Notes: generated by a model not told the origin, from the sequence alone. 9,670 nucleotides of DNA from JBGOUV01 sp041477815 (GCA_041477815.1 JBGOUV010000270.1:1-9670), one strand, 5' to 3'; shown: positions 1-5,902, numbered from the stretch's first letter. Numbers and translations are program-made.

Positions 1-2
1 AA

Positions 3-86
3 CTGGCCCAGGCCTTGCGCAAGCTGGGCTACCAGGTCACTCTCACCCCGGCCAACCCTCCACCAGTCGTCAGCCCCGCGAGGTGA
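3..86 (+). CDS. C-terminal fragment of an unidentified protein
   Basis: Frame 3 is open from the window edge to a TGA at 84-86 and encodes 27 residues that begin LAQALRKLGYQVTLTP and end with a Pro/Val-rich tail. The helix-turn-strand look (ALRKLGYQV) and the codon use with G/C in third positions resemble a real protein end. The other two frames give Arg/Pro/Ser-rich shadow peptides. I do not recognise the family from this tail. The gene starts outside the window. Confidence 0.4.
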   Translation: MAQALRKLGYQVTLTPANPPPVVSPAR

Positions 87-241
87 TTTTCAACGGAGCG
101 GATGACTTAGCAAACCACGCCAACCGCCGCGCCCGGCCCTCTGCCCCGGCCTTCCCAAGTCCGGCAGTGTGCACCAAGCCGGTCAGGGGGCCGCCGGAGT
201 GCGGCCATGTGGAACTCCCGTCCCGTCGCGGCTCGGTGCGC

Positions 242-247
242 TATAAT
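242..247 (+). promoter_or_regulatory. -10 box (TATAAT) of larE, probably leaderless
   Basis: A perfect TATAAT lies 7 bases upstream of the ATG at 255, so the expected transcription start falls on or next to that A. No -35 consensus is visible around 217-224 and no Shine-Dalgarno sequence precedes the ATG. Both facts fit a leaderless transcript. The upstream in-frame ATGs at 207 and 246 would lie before or inside the -10 box. Confidence 0.55.
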
Positions 248-254
248 GACGGTC

Positions 255-1079
255 ATGCGGACCGACTTGGCCCAGAAGCAGGAGCGGCTGTTCTCCCTGC
301 TGCGTGACATGGACCGCGTCATCGTCGCCTTCTCCGGCGGCACCGACTCGGCCTACCTGGCCTGGGCCGCACAGCAGGTGCTGGGCGATCGCGCCCTCGC
401 CGTCACCGCCGACTCCGCTTCCATCCCCGAGTCCCACAAGCGCGACGCGGAGGATTTCGTCCGCCGCTTCGGCCTTCGCCACGAGTACATTGAAACCTAC
501 GAGTTCGACAATCCCGACTATGTCCGCAACAACCCGGACCGCTGCTTCCACTGCAAGGACGAGTTGTTCACTCGCCTGGCCTCGGTGTGCCGGGAGCGCG
601 GCATCCCCCACGTGGTCTACGGCGTCAACGTCGATGACACCCGCGACTTCCGGCCCGGCCAGCAGGCGGCCATGCAGCACGGCGTCCGGGCCCCGCTGCT
701 CGATGCCGGTCTCACTAAGGCCGAGATCCGGGAACTGTCCCGCGAGGCCGGCCTCCCCACCTGGGACCGTCCGGCTGCGGCTTGCCTCAGCTCCCGCATC
801 CCTTACGGCACCGCGGTGACCAAAGAGAATGTCAAGGTAGTCGAGTTGGGCGAGGAGGCCATCCGGTCGCTGGGATTCCGCCAGTTCCGGGTGCGGTTCC
901 ATGGGGAGTTGGTGCGAATCGAGATTTCGCCCGAAGAGCTGGATCGCGCCCTGAATATCGAGGTAGCCCGCGCCCTCACCCGGATCTTCAGAGACCTGGG
1001 GTTTCAGTACGTCACCCTGGACCTGGAAGGATACCGGCAGGGCTCGCTGAACGAGGTTTTGCCGATACTGCGGGCCTGA
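255..1079 (+). CDS. larE: LarE, ATP-dependent sacrificial sulfur transferase
   Basis: The 274-residue product matches LarE, the PP-loop enzyme that adenylates the nicotinate-derived precursor of the nickel-pincer nucleotide cofactor and donates sulfur from its own cysteine. This cofactor is used by lactate racemase and related LarA enzymes in the cytoplasm. Visible motifs are the PP-loop SGGTDS at residues 27-32 (usually SGGVDS), the RCFHCK segment at 96-101, YGVNVDDTRDFRPG at 122-135 (family form DGTNxDDxxDYRPG), and RPAAACLSSR around 172-181. Cys177 there corresponds to the sacrificial Cys176 described for Lactobacillus plantarum LarE. Length is normal for the family. I chose the ATG at 255 because it follows the TATAAT by 7 bases; 207 or 246 would add 16 or 3 residues that lack family character. 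No larB, larC or larA is in the window, so its partners are elsewhere or absent. Confidence 0.92.
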   Translation: MRTDLAQKQERLFSLLRDMDRVIVAFSGGTDSAYLAWAAQQVLGDRALAVTADSASIPESHKRDAEDFVRRFGLRHEYIETYEFDNPDYVRNNPDRCFHCKDELFTRLASVCRERGIPHVVYGVNVDDTRDFRPGQQAAMQHGVRAPLLDAGLTKAEIRELSREAGLPTWDRPAAACLSSRIPYGTAVTKENVKVVELGEEAIRSLGFRQFRVRFHGELVRIEISPEELDRALNIEVARALTRIFRDLGFQYVTLDLEGYRQGSLNEVLPILRA

Positions 1080-1082
1080 GCA

Positions 1083-1174
1083 AGCAAGTCACCACAAAGA
1101 CACGAAGACACAAAGCGAATCATTCTGGTTTTCTTGGTGTTCTTTGTGTCTTCGTGTCTTTGTGGTGACTTGCT
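1083..1174. repeat. Perfect 33-bp inverted repeat, hairpin element
   Basis: Bases 1083-1115 and 1142-1174 are exact reverse complements over 33 bp, separated by a 26-base loop. The arms carry the simple motif cacaaagacacgaagacac and its complement. The element starts 3 bases after the larE stop and is followed by eight G (1175-1182) abutting the stop of the convergent gene. It could act as a bidirectional terminator. I recall the same motif recurring in intergenic regions of many environmental bacteria, where it yields spurious ORFs. It has no internal ORF of substance, so it would be a non-autonomous palindromic repeat. Confidence 0.9.
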
Positions 1175-1182
1175 GGGGGGGG

Positions 1183-1719
1183 TCAGTCTCCCGACTCCGC
1201 TCGCGGCGCTTGCAGCACCGGACTGAGGTCAGAGGACTGCTCGGCCAAGCCCTCCACCGCCTGGATCAGCCGATGCAGCAGCGCGTCGGTTTGGGTGGAG
1301 GCATGCCGCAATAACTCGATGGCATGCACCTGATCGGTGAGCCGCTCGTCGAGCCCCCCGATCTTGGCCGCCACCATCTGCTCCACCGCGGCCAGCACCT
1401 GCTCCACGGAGGGCCCGGCCGGGGCCTCGACAAGGATCTGCTCCACCCGCCGCTCCAGTTGCCCCACCCGCTCGGTGATAGCGTCCAGCTTGTTGCCAGG
1501 CGCCGCCGCGGATTCCACACGCCCCTGTAGGCCAGTCACCAGCGTCGCCAGATCCTCCACGCGCCGGGCCAGAGTGGGATCGGGAACGGAAGCCTCCGCC
1601 TCGCCCTCCCGGCGCCGGCCCAGCATCGCGGACACAAATCCCAGGAACAGGCCTCCACCCAAAAGTGCAGCCCCAGCGGCTGCCCAAGCGGCGGTTTCGA
1701 GTGGTCCGCGTCGGCTCAT
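1183..1719 (-). CDS. Membrane-anchored coiled-coil protein, unknown function
   Basis: The 178-residue protein has one N-terminal hydrophobic segment (about residues 10-33, Ala/Gly/Leu-rich) followed by an RRR stop-transfer motif. A long, probably coiled-coil region (about 50-165) with regular Val/Leu spacing follows. I do not recognise a named family. Its coiled coil aligns without gaps, at a constant offset of 19 residues, with the protein encoded at 4879-5856. Shared stretches include ARRV at 51, and QTD plus AVE..L.EQ near the C-terminus. The two are therefore paralogues, but this one stops where the other adds a second membrane segment and TPRs. Start choice: ATG at 1719 (MSRRG) follows a -10-like box. 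An upstream ATG at 1737 would add six residues but overlaps that box. It converges with larE and is divergent from the kinase gene. Confidence 0.75.
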   Translation of the reverse strand: MSRRGPLETAAWAAAGAALLGGGLFLGFVSAMLGRRREGEAEASVPDPTLARRVEDLATLVTGLQGRVESAAAPGNKLDAITERVGQLERRVEQILVEAPAGPSVEQVLAAVEQMVAAKIGGLDERLTDQVHAIELLRHASTQTDALLHRLIQAVEGLAEQSSDLSPVLQAPRAESGD

Positions 1720-1732
1720 GGCTGGTGAATCC

Positions 1733-1738
1733 AACATA
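1733..1738 (-). promoter_or_regulatory. Candidate extended -10 (TGcTATGTT) of the coiled-coil gene
   Basis: Read on the minus strand, TATGTT is preceded by TG one base upstream, the extended -10 form. It lies 13 bases before the ATG at 1719, so the transcript leader would be only about 6 bases. No Shine-Dalgarno sequence is present between them. This is sequence matching only. Confidence 0.35.
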
Positions 1739-1903
1739 GCATGTCCCGGTGCGAAACGGGGAGCCTATCAAAGGTTATAGTACTGACCGAACTTCAAGTA
1801 CTTGTCGTACTAGCAAATTCTATTTGTATCAATGCTTTAGCAAAGATTTCTCCTTGTTAGTTCTAAGGATTTCCTGTATGCTCGGAGGTGAATCTACCAG
1901 AAG
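1739..1903. promoter_or_regulatory. AT-rich divergent intergenic region upstream of the two-component genes
   Basis: This stretch is clearly AT-richer than its surroundings. It contains a perfect 5-bp inverted repeat CAAAT-tct-ATTTG at 1814-1826. The heptamer TAGCAAA occurs at 1811-1817 and again 27 bases downstream. A GGAGGTGA Shine-Dalgarno at 1884-1891 sits 12 bases before the kinase ATG at 1904, which is longer than usual. The TGA inside that motif (1889-1891) is in frame with the kinase, so no start further upstream is possible. I cannot assign a clear -35/-10 pair. Confidence 0.4.
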
Positions 1904-2962
1904 ATGATGGCCCTAGCTGTAGCTCCTGATGTGGGCTCCAGGCCCCCAAGGAAAACCCCCACCACACCGCTCCAGCGGGACGTATTGGTCCTGTTTGAGG
2001 CGGGTGGCCAGATCCTGTGGATGAACCGGGGCGCGCGGGAAACCCTGGGATCGGTAGGGAACGTGGTGGAAGCCCTGGAGTCGGGACAGCGTCTGCCGGC
2101 ATTGGAGTGCCTTCCGCTGGGCGCGCAGAGCCTTTGGCTCGGCGTGGTCCCGGACCAGAAGGGACTCGGCTTGCTGGAACGGGTGCGCCGTGCCAACCGG
2201 TTCCTGTGGGAGGTCTACTGCCGGCGCGGCGCGCGCAATCTGGACCTGTCCCGGGCGGAGGGCCGCCTCGACCTCCATCAGCGGCGTGCTACCCGCGAGC
2301 GTCTGCAGCGGCAGGCAGGCATCGAGTTCCTGCAGGCCATCGAATCCGAGCGCGGCCGCATCGCCCGCGAGTTGCACGACACCGCCGGCCAGTCGATGGC
2401 TGGAATTCTGCTGAACCTGGAGCTGGTGGAGAGGCAACTGGGCTCCTCTCACACCGAGGTTCTGGCCCGCCTCCAGCGCAGCCGCGACTTGGCCAGCGCG
2501 ACGCTGGACCAGATCCGGCGGATCTCGCACGAACTGCACCCGCCCGAGTGGGAGGAGCAGGACTTCGCCCAAGCCGTCGAGTGGCTCGTGGAAAACATGG
2601 GCCTGCGCAGCCGGCTCGACGTGGACGTGCAAATCGACCTTCCCCGCGACGTGCCGCCGGCGATTCTGACCGTGCTCTACAGGACGCTGCAGGAGGCCCT
2701 CACCAATACACTGCATCACGCCGACGCCCGGCGGGCCTCTATCGAAGCGTCCGCCTCCTGGCGGGGCGTCCGCTTGACGGTGGAAGATGACGGCCGGGGG
2801 TTTGATCCGGCGGCGATGGGCTCGGCTGGACACGGCATCGGACTGGCCAACATCCGGCGGCGCCTGGCTTCGGTGGGGGGACGGCTCGAGATTCACAGCG
2901 CCCCCGGCGAGGGCCTGCGCCTCACCGCGTCCGTGCCCCTTCGGACCGCACCGCAGGGTTGA
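1904..2962 (+). CDS. Soluble HisKA_3-family (NarX/DegS-type) sensor histidine kinase
   Basis: The 352-residue protein autophosphorylates a histidine and passes the phosphate to a response regulator, almost certainly the next gene. The N-terminal part (about 26-85) has a degenerate PAS-like start (VLVLFEAGGQILWMNRGA). No membrane segment is present, so the signal is cytoplasmic or comes through a partner. The dimerisation/phosphoacceptor helix is ESERGRIARELHDTAGQS with the H-box His at 158, the HisKA_3 signature. The HATPase_c domain has an N-box (EALTNTLHHA, 264-273), a G1 box (DDGRGFDP, 295-302) and a G2 box (GHGIGLANI, 309-317). ATG at 1904 is immediately followed by a second ATG at 1907; an in-frame TGA at 1889-1891 excludes longer starts. 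It ends 2 bases before the ATG of the regulator, so the two form an operon. Confidence 0.93.
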   Translation: MMALAVAPDVGSRPPRKTPTTPLQRDVLVLFEAGGQILWMNRGARETLGSVGNVVEALESGQRLPALECLPLGAQSLWLGVVPDQKGLGLLERVRRANRFLWEVYCRRGARNLDLSRAEGRLDLHQRRATRERLQRQAGIEFLQAIESERGRIARELHDTAGQSMAGILLNLELVERQLGSSHTEVLARLQRSRDLASATLDQIRRISHELHPPEWEEQDFAQAVEWLVENMGLRSRLDVDVQIDLPRDVPPAILTVLYRTLQEALTNTLHHADARRASIEASASWRGVRLTVEDDGRGFDPAAMGSAGHGIGLANIRRRLASVGGRLEIHSAPGEGLRLTASVPLRTAPQG

Positions 2963-2964
2963 GT

Positions 2965-3618
2965 ATGGAAGACCGCAAGATCCACGTACTGCTGGCCGAC
3001 GACCACAACATCGTTCGCGAGGGCTTTGCCGCCCTGCTCGGCCTGGAGCCCGATATTACCGTGGTAGGCCAGGCCCAGGATGGCAGTCAAGCCGTCGAAA
3101 TGATCCGCGACCTGCACCCCCACGTGGCCATTGTCGATCTCAACATGCCCAAGCTCCTCGGCGTCGAAGTCATTCGCCGCACCCGCAAGTTCGACACCCA
3201 GGTCAAGATAGGGGTGCTTTCCATCAATCGGGATCAAAAAATAGTGACGGAGGCCTTGCGCTTGGGCGCCAATGCCTACCTGCTCAAGGATGGCCCGGGC
3301 CGGCACCTGATTGAGGCCATCCACATGATGATGGACGGCGGCATTTACATCTCACCGCTGCTCGAGCCCCAAGCGCTGCTCTCTCCTGCCCGCCGCAACC
3401 AGGTCGCTGATCCCCTCGATACCCTTAGCTCCCGCGAATACCAGGTCTTTGGACTACTGGTAGAAGGTCTCCGCGCCAAAGAGATCGCCGCCCGCCTCGA
3501 TATCAGCCCCAAGACGGTCGACACCTATCGGTCGAACATCATGAGAAAACTTCACATCTATGATGTTCCGGGCCTCGTAAAATACGCCCTGCAACGGCAG
3601 CTCACCACCCTCGAATAA
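2965..3618 (+). CDS. NarL/LuxR-type response regulator
   Basis: The 217-residue protein has an N-terminal receiver domain (about 5-122) and a C-terminal LuxR-type helix-turn-helix (about 153-215). Receiver residues are all present: the acidic pair D12-D13, the phosphoacceptor D58 (IVDLNMP), switch residue S86 and K108 (LLKDG). The DNA-binding part shows LSSREYQVFGLLVEGL, KEIAARLDISPKTVDTYRSNIM and a final RKL, the GerE pattern. ATG at 2965 is preceded by AGGG six bases upstream and lies just after the kinase stop. A TTG at 2959 overlapping that stop by 4 bases would add two residues and cannot be excluded. It is most likely phosphorylated by the adjacent kinase. The spacer downstream (3619-3801) with repeated motifs is the nearest place for a target promoter. 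Confidence 0.94.
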   Translation: MEDRKIHVLLADDHNIVREGFAALLGLEPDITVVGQAQDGSQAVEMIRDLHPHVAIVDLNMPKLLGVEVIRRTRKFDTQVKIGVLSINRDQKIVTEALRLGANAYLLKDGPGRHLIEAIHMMMDGGIYISPLLEPQALLSPARRNQVADPLDTLSSREYQVFGLLVEGLRAKEIAARLDISPKTVDTYRSNIMRKLHIYDVPGLVKYALQRQLTTLE

Positions 3619-3699
3619 ACGTCCGTCCCAGGATAATCCGTAGCCGTCCTCAGGGAAATCCTACCAGGGAGCCGTCCCCGTCGCGGTTAACAATACGGG

Positions 3700-3716
3700 T
3701 GTGACAAAAATTCACA
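3700..3716. promoter_or_regulatory. Palindrome TGTGA-N7-TCACA, candidate operator
   Basis: A perfect 5-bp inverted repeat with a 7-base AT-rich centre lies about 86 bases upstream of the secreted repeat protein. It resembles a CRP/FNR-superfamily site, but canonical CRP sites have a 6-base spacer, so this is one base too long. It could equally be a NarL-type target or chance. Confidence 0.3.
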
Positions 3717-3749
3717 AAAGGAGGGTTCCCCCGGATCTAATACAACGGC

Positions 3750-3784
3750 TTGTAAGTGCTTGATTAGTCGAGAATTGTAAGCGC
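3750..3784. promoter_or_regulatory. Direct repeat TTGTAAGYGC, candidate regulator-binding sites
   Basis: TTGTAAGTGC (3750-3759) recurs as TTGTAAGCGC (3775-3784), 25 bp apart, just upstream of the secreted repeat-protein start at 3802. The first copy is also half of an inverted repeat TACAA-cggc-TTGTA (3741-3754). Tandem sites of this kind suit a dimeric activator such as the adjacent NarL-type regulator. This is inference, with no binding evidence. A weak GGGAA at 3790-3794 may serve as the ribosome-binding site. Confidence 0.3.
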
Positions 3785-3801
3785 AAACCGGGAACCTGTA
3801 T

Positions 3802-4140
3802 ATGAGGAACATCGTGAAGCAGATGGTGTTGTGTGCTGCAATAGCAGGGCTGTTTGTTCTGGCGGCCTTGGCTCAGAGCAACATGGGGTTGCTGGGGCCG
3901 GAGAACGCCAGAGTAGCAGTGCTCACTGCGGCGGTTTTGCCGCCGGCGTTGACGGAGATGGCGATCGCGGACGGCCCGGTGCTACCGCCGGATCCGGTCG
4001 ACATCCCGGCGCTGAATGCGCAGGTGGGAGACGGGCCGGTGTTACCGCCGGATCCGGTCGACATCCCGGCGCTTAGGGCTAAGGTTGGAGACGGGCCGGT
4101 GCTGCCGCCGGATCCGGTCGATATCCCCGGCCGCACCTGA
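3802..4140 (+). CDS. Small secreted protein with three identical 13-residue cores
   Basis: The 112-residue product starts with a signal peptide: a positive N-region (MRNIVKQ), a hydrophobic core (about 8-23) and a likely signal peptidase I site ALA|Q after residue 24. After a short linker containing a degenerate VLPPAL (45-50) come three tandem copies of DGPVLPPDPVDIP (57-69, 77-89, 97-109). Two seven-residue linkers, ALNAQVG and ALRAKVG, separate them, and the chain ends GRT. The mature protein is acidic, Pro-rich and has no cysteine. I do not recognise a family. It follows the two-component genes on the same strand after 183 bp with its own candidate regulatory motifs. Possibilities are a precursor processed into repeated signal peptides, a small envelope or adhesion protein, or a scaffold; none is shown. 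The signal peptide and the synonymous-only variation of the cores argue that it is truly translated. Confidence 0.8.
   Translation: MRNIVKQMVLCAAIAGLFVLAALAQSNMGLLGPENARVAVLTAAVLPPALTEMAIADGPVLPPDPVDIPALNAQVGDGPVLPPDPVDIPALRAKVGDGPVLPPDPVDIPGRT
3970..4131 (+). repeat. 60-bp tandem repeat, 2.7 copies, in frame
   Basis: Units begin at 3970, 4030 and 4090; the third is cut short at about 4131 by the gene's end. The period of exactly 60 bp keeps the reading frame. Within the 39-base core the copies differ only at synonymous positions (GGC/GGG, CTA/TTA/CTG, GAC/GAT, CCG/CCC). In the 21-base linker, two codon changes alter the amino acid (AAT/AGG, CAG/AAG). Confidence 0.92.
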
Positions 4141-4174
4141 AGGTCAACGAGAGGCGACGTTGTGTACGCAGTGA

Positions 4175-4237
4175 CAGAGGCAGCAGCCGTTACGGCCCCG
4201 AGAACGGGGCAGGTGATTTGCGCCCATGCTGCCTCTG
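4175..4237 (+). repeat. 11-bp inverted repeat covering the start codon of the decayed membrane gene
   Basis: CAGAGGCAGCA (4175-4185) is the exact reverse complement of TGCTGCCTCTG (4227-4237), which begins inside the ATG at 4226-4228. Between them sits a smaller hairpin CCCCG-agaa-CGGGG (4196-4209) next to the likely ribosome-binding site AGGTG (4211-4215). In RNA, the outer stem would hide the start codon. It may be a control of translation or chance in GC-rich DNA. Confidence 0.4.
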
Positions 4238-4898
4238 GATTGGGTCTGGATTGTAGCCGGCCTCATCATGCAGAGCATGGTGATCTGCGCCATGCTCCGC
4301 GGGTGGTTTCGTAAGTATCCGTTAGTCTTCGCCTACCTTCTGTTCAGTTTCTTTTCGACCGTAGTGCAGGTTTCCCTGGTATACCATCTGGGTCGCCACT
4401 CCCGAGAGTATATACGCGTCTACTGGTTTACCGATTTTGTAGGCACGTTCCTGGTCCTGATGGTCATCATCCACTGGATCCGGATAGCCTTGACCGGCCA
4501 TCCCAATCAAAAGGCCGTATGTGGGGCTCCTATTGGGCGTGGTAGCTACCGCGGCGGGCAGCGTTTTCCTGATGCAAACCTCTTCCCGCCACTTGGCGCT
4601 GGGCCGCTGGATGACGGAGGTGAGCCGGGACTAGTGCTTCAGCGCGGTCCTGCTGAACGCTGTTCTGGGGGCTACCCCTGATCCCGCGGAACGACGAAAA
4701 CAGGCCGCTCTACCTTTTCTGACCTCCGGGCTGGGCCTGAAACTCTGCGGGAGCGCCGTTGGTCATGCGCTGCGTCCCACCGGCGGCGGCGTTATGCTGG
4801 CCAACCATTTCCTGGTGGTAACTTACCTTCTCGACCTCTATGTCTGGTACGCAGCGATGAAGAAGGCCCCGGTGGAGATCACCGCGAACCGGTTCTAG
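4226..4898 (+). pseudogene. Decayed polytopic membrane-protein gene (frameshift plus nonsense)
   Basis: The first frame, from ATG 4226, gives about 95 good residues with several membrane segments (WIVAGLIMQSMVICAML, VFAYLLFSFFSTVVQVSL, FVGTFLVLMVIIHWI). It then turns into Gly/Pro/Arg-rich noise that stops at 4681. From about 4503 the +1 frame resumes a sensible membrane protein: RPYVGLLLGVVATAAGSVFL, WMTEVSRD, FSAVLLNAVL, LANHFLVVTYLLDLYVWYAA. It ends at TAG 4896-4898. The shift lies between about 4500 and 4520, perhaps in the AAAA run at 4509-4512. That second frame also carries an in-frame TAG (4632-4634) after SRD, where I recall a Leu in this Acidobacteria-type family (TTG to TAG is one change). 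Two lesions make a pseudogene more likely than one sequencing error. Intact length would be about 223 residues. Function is unknown. Its last 20 bases overlap the convergent gene at 4879. Confidence 0.72.
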
Positions 4899-5856
4899 CG
4901 GCCAGCACGCCGGCCAGGGCGGCAACCGCTCGGGGATCGTGGGGATCTACTTCCAGAATCGACCGGTACCAGCGCTCGGCGTCGATCCGGTTCCCCCTTA
5001 GCTCGTTGAGACGGCCCAACTCGTAGCGCCAGGTCAGGTTTTCGGGGTCGCGGTCGGCCAGGGCGGCAAGCGATGCGATGGCCGTATCGAGGAGGCGGCC
5101 GGGAGCGGCCGGGGCCGGGGCCGCCGCTACCTGTTGCGGGCGCTGCATCTCTCGAAGGCCGGCGTAGGACCCGGCCAGGCTCAGCGCCACCGCTCCGATC
5201 AGGGCCACCGAGCGCCAGCGGGACAGGCCGCCGCGCTCTTCGGTGGCGCCGGTTTCGCCTTCGGTCTCGCGCTTAGGCTCGATCCGCACCGGCCCGGCGG
5301 GCAAAGCCCGTGAGATCTGCTCGGTCAGTTTCTCCACGGCCAGGATCATGCGTTGCAGGTTGAGGTCGGTTTGGGCGGCGTGGGACTGCAACTGCTGGAG
5401 GGCGGCGTCGTGATGGTCCAGGCGGGTCTCCAGGGCCTCCACGCGCGGCATCACGCGGCGCTCGGTTTCGGCCGCCAGGGCCGCGACGTTCGCCGGCTCG
5501 GCGCGCTCGCGTTTCACTTCGTCGAGCATCTGCTCCAGGCGCAGGACGCGCTGCCAGACGTCCTCCACTTGGCGGGTGGTGTTCTCGACGGCGGCGACGC
5601 GCGATTCCAGGCCCGAGACCGTATGCACCAGGGTATCGACGCGCCGGGCGGCGGTCCTGGCGTCCGCCCATGCGGCTTGGGCGACGGGCCGGTCTTCCAG
5701 ATCGTCGGGGAGATCCGGCTCCGCTGCCCGGTTATTGCCGGAGGGGCGATCCTTCCGGCGACCCGCCGTCGCCCCCACAAACGCCCCCGCCAGCAACACC
5801 GCCGCACCCGTGGCCATCCAGGCCAGCGCCCGTCCCAGGCCGTCCTGCTCTCTCAT
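4879..5856 (-). CDS. Two-TM coiled-coil protein with C-terminal TPR
   Basis: The 325-residue protein has a hydrophobic segment at about 10-31, a charged, probably coiled-coil region at about 62-184, and a second hydrophobic segment at about 216-234 (VALIGAVALSLAGSYAGL). After an Ala/Pro-rich linker, a C-terminal TPR-like module spans about 256-322 (NLTWRYELGRLNELRGNRIDA, then AERWYRSILEVDPHDPRAVAALAGVL). Both ends of the coiled coil may be membrane tethered. No named family is recognised. The coiled coil is paralogous to that of the 1183-1719 product, with 15 of 33 identical residues over 152-184. A GGGGGG Shine-Dalgarno at 5863-5868 lies 6 bases before ATG 5856. A GTG at 5859 would add one residue but is too close to it. 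The start lies 46 bases after the dehydrogenase stop, so cotranscription is possible, though a -10-like box lies between them. Confidence 0.82.
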   Translation of the reverse strand: MREQDGLGRALAWMATGAAVLLAGAFVGATAGRRKDRPSGNNRAAEPDLPDDLEDRPVAQAAWADARTAARRVDTLVHTVSGLESRVAAVENTTRQVEDVWQRVLRLEQMLDEVKRERAEPANVAALAAETERRVMPRVEALETRLDHHDAALQQLQSHAAQTDLNLQRMILAVEKLTEQISRALPAGPVRIEPKRETEGETGATEERGGLSRWRSVALIGAVALSLAGSYAGLREMQRPQQVAAAPAPAAPGRLLDTAIASLAALADRDPENLTWRYELGRLNELRGNRIDAERWYRSILEVDPHDPRAVAALAGVLAARTGSR

Positions 5857-5884
5857 CACACACCCCCCACTGCGGATGGAAACA

Positions 5885-5890
5885 TTTATA
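5885..5890 (-). promoter_or_regulatory. -10-like box (TATAAA) of the TPR coiled-coil gene
   Basis: On the minus strand TATAAA lies about 28 bases upstream of ATG 5856, leaving a leader of roughly 20 bases that contains a G-rich Shine-Dalgarno. Unlike several neighbours, this gene therefore has a conventional leader. No convincing -35 was found. Confidence 0.4.
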
Positions 5891-5902
5891 CAGTATCACG
5901 TT

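Noticed and set aside
189..206. Hairpin GGCCGC-cggagt-GCGGCC as a terminator for the first gene
   Set aside because: No T-run follows, the stem is only 6 bp, and it is about 100 bases past the stop. In GC-rich DNA such stems are frequent.
183..902. Minus-strand open frame of 239 codons opposite larE
   Set aside because: Low-complexity Gly/Ala/Val/Asp peptide in antisense to a gene with firm LarE motifs.
782..1168. Plus-strand frame running through the inverted repeat (ending in SLW)
   Set aside because: Overlaps larE in another frame, and its tail is just translation of the palindromic repeat, a common source of false proteins.
1913..2896. Minus-strand open frame of 327 codons opposite the kinase
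   Set aside because: No family features; it is a mirror of the kinase coding strand, whose H, N and G boxes are clear.
3970..4131. Possible CRISPR-like array from the regularly spaced repeats
   Set aside because: Units are contiguous 60-bp in-frame tandem copies with no unique spacers; they encode protein repeats.
4710..4925. Minus-strand 71-codon frame at the end of the pseudogene
   Set aside because: It is antisense to the membrane-protein remnant, overlaps the end of the TPR gene in a different frame, and has no ribosome-binding site or family features.
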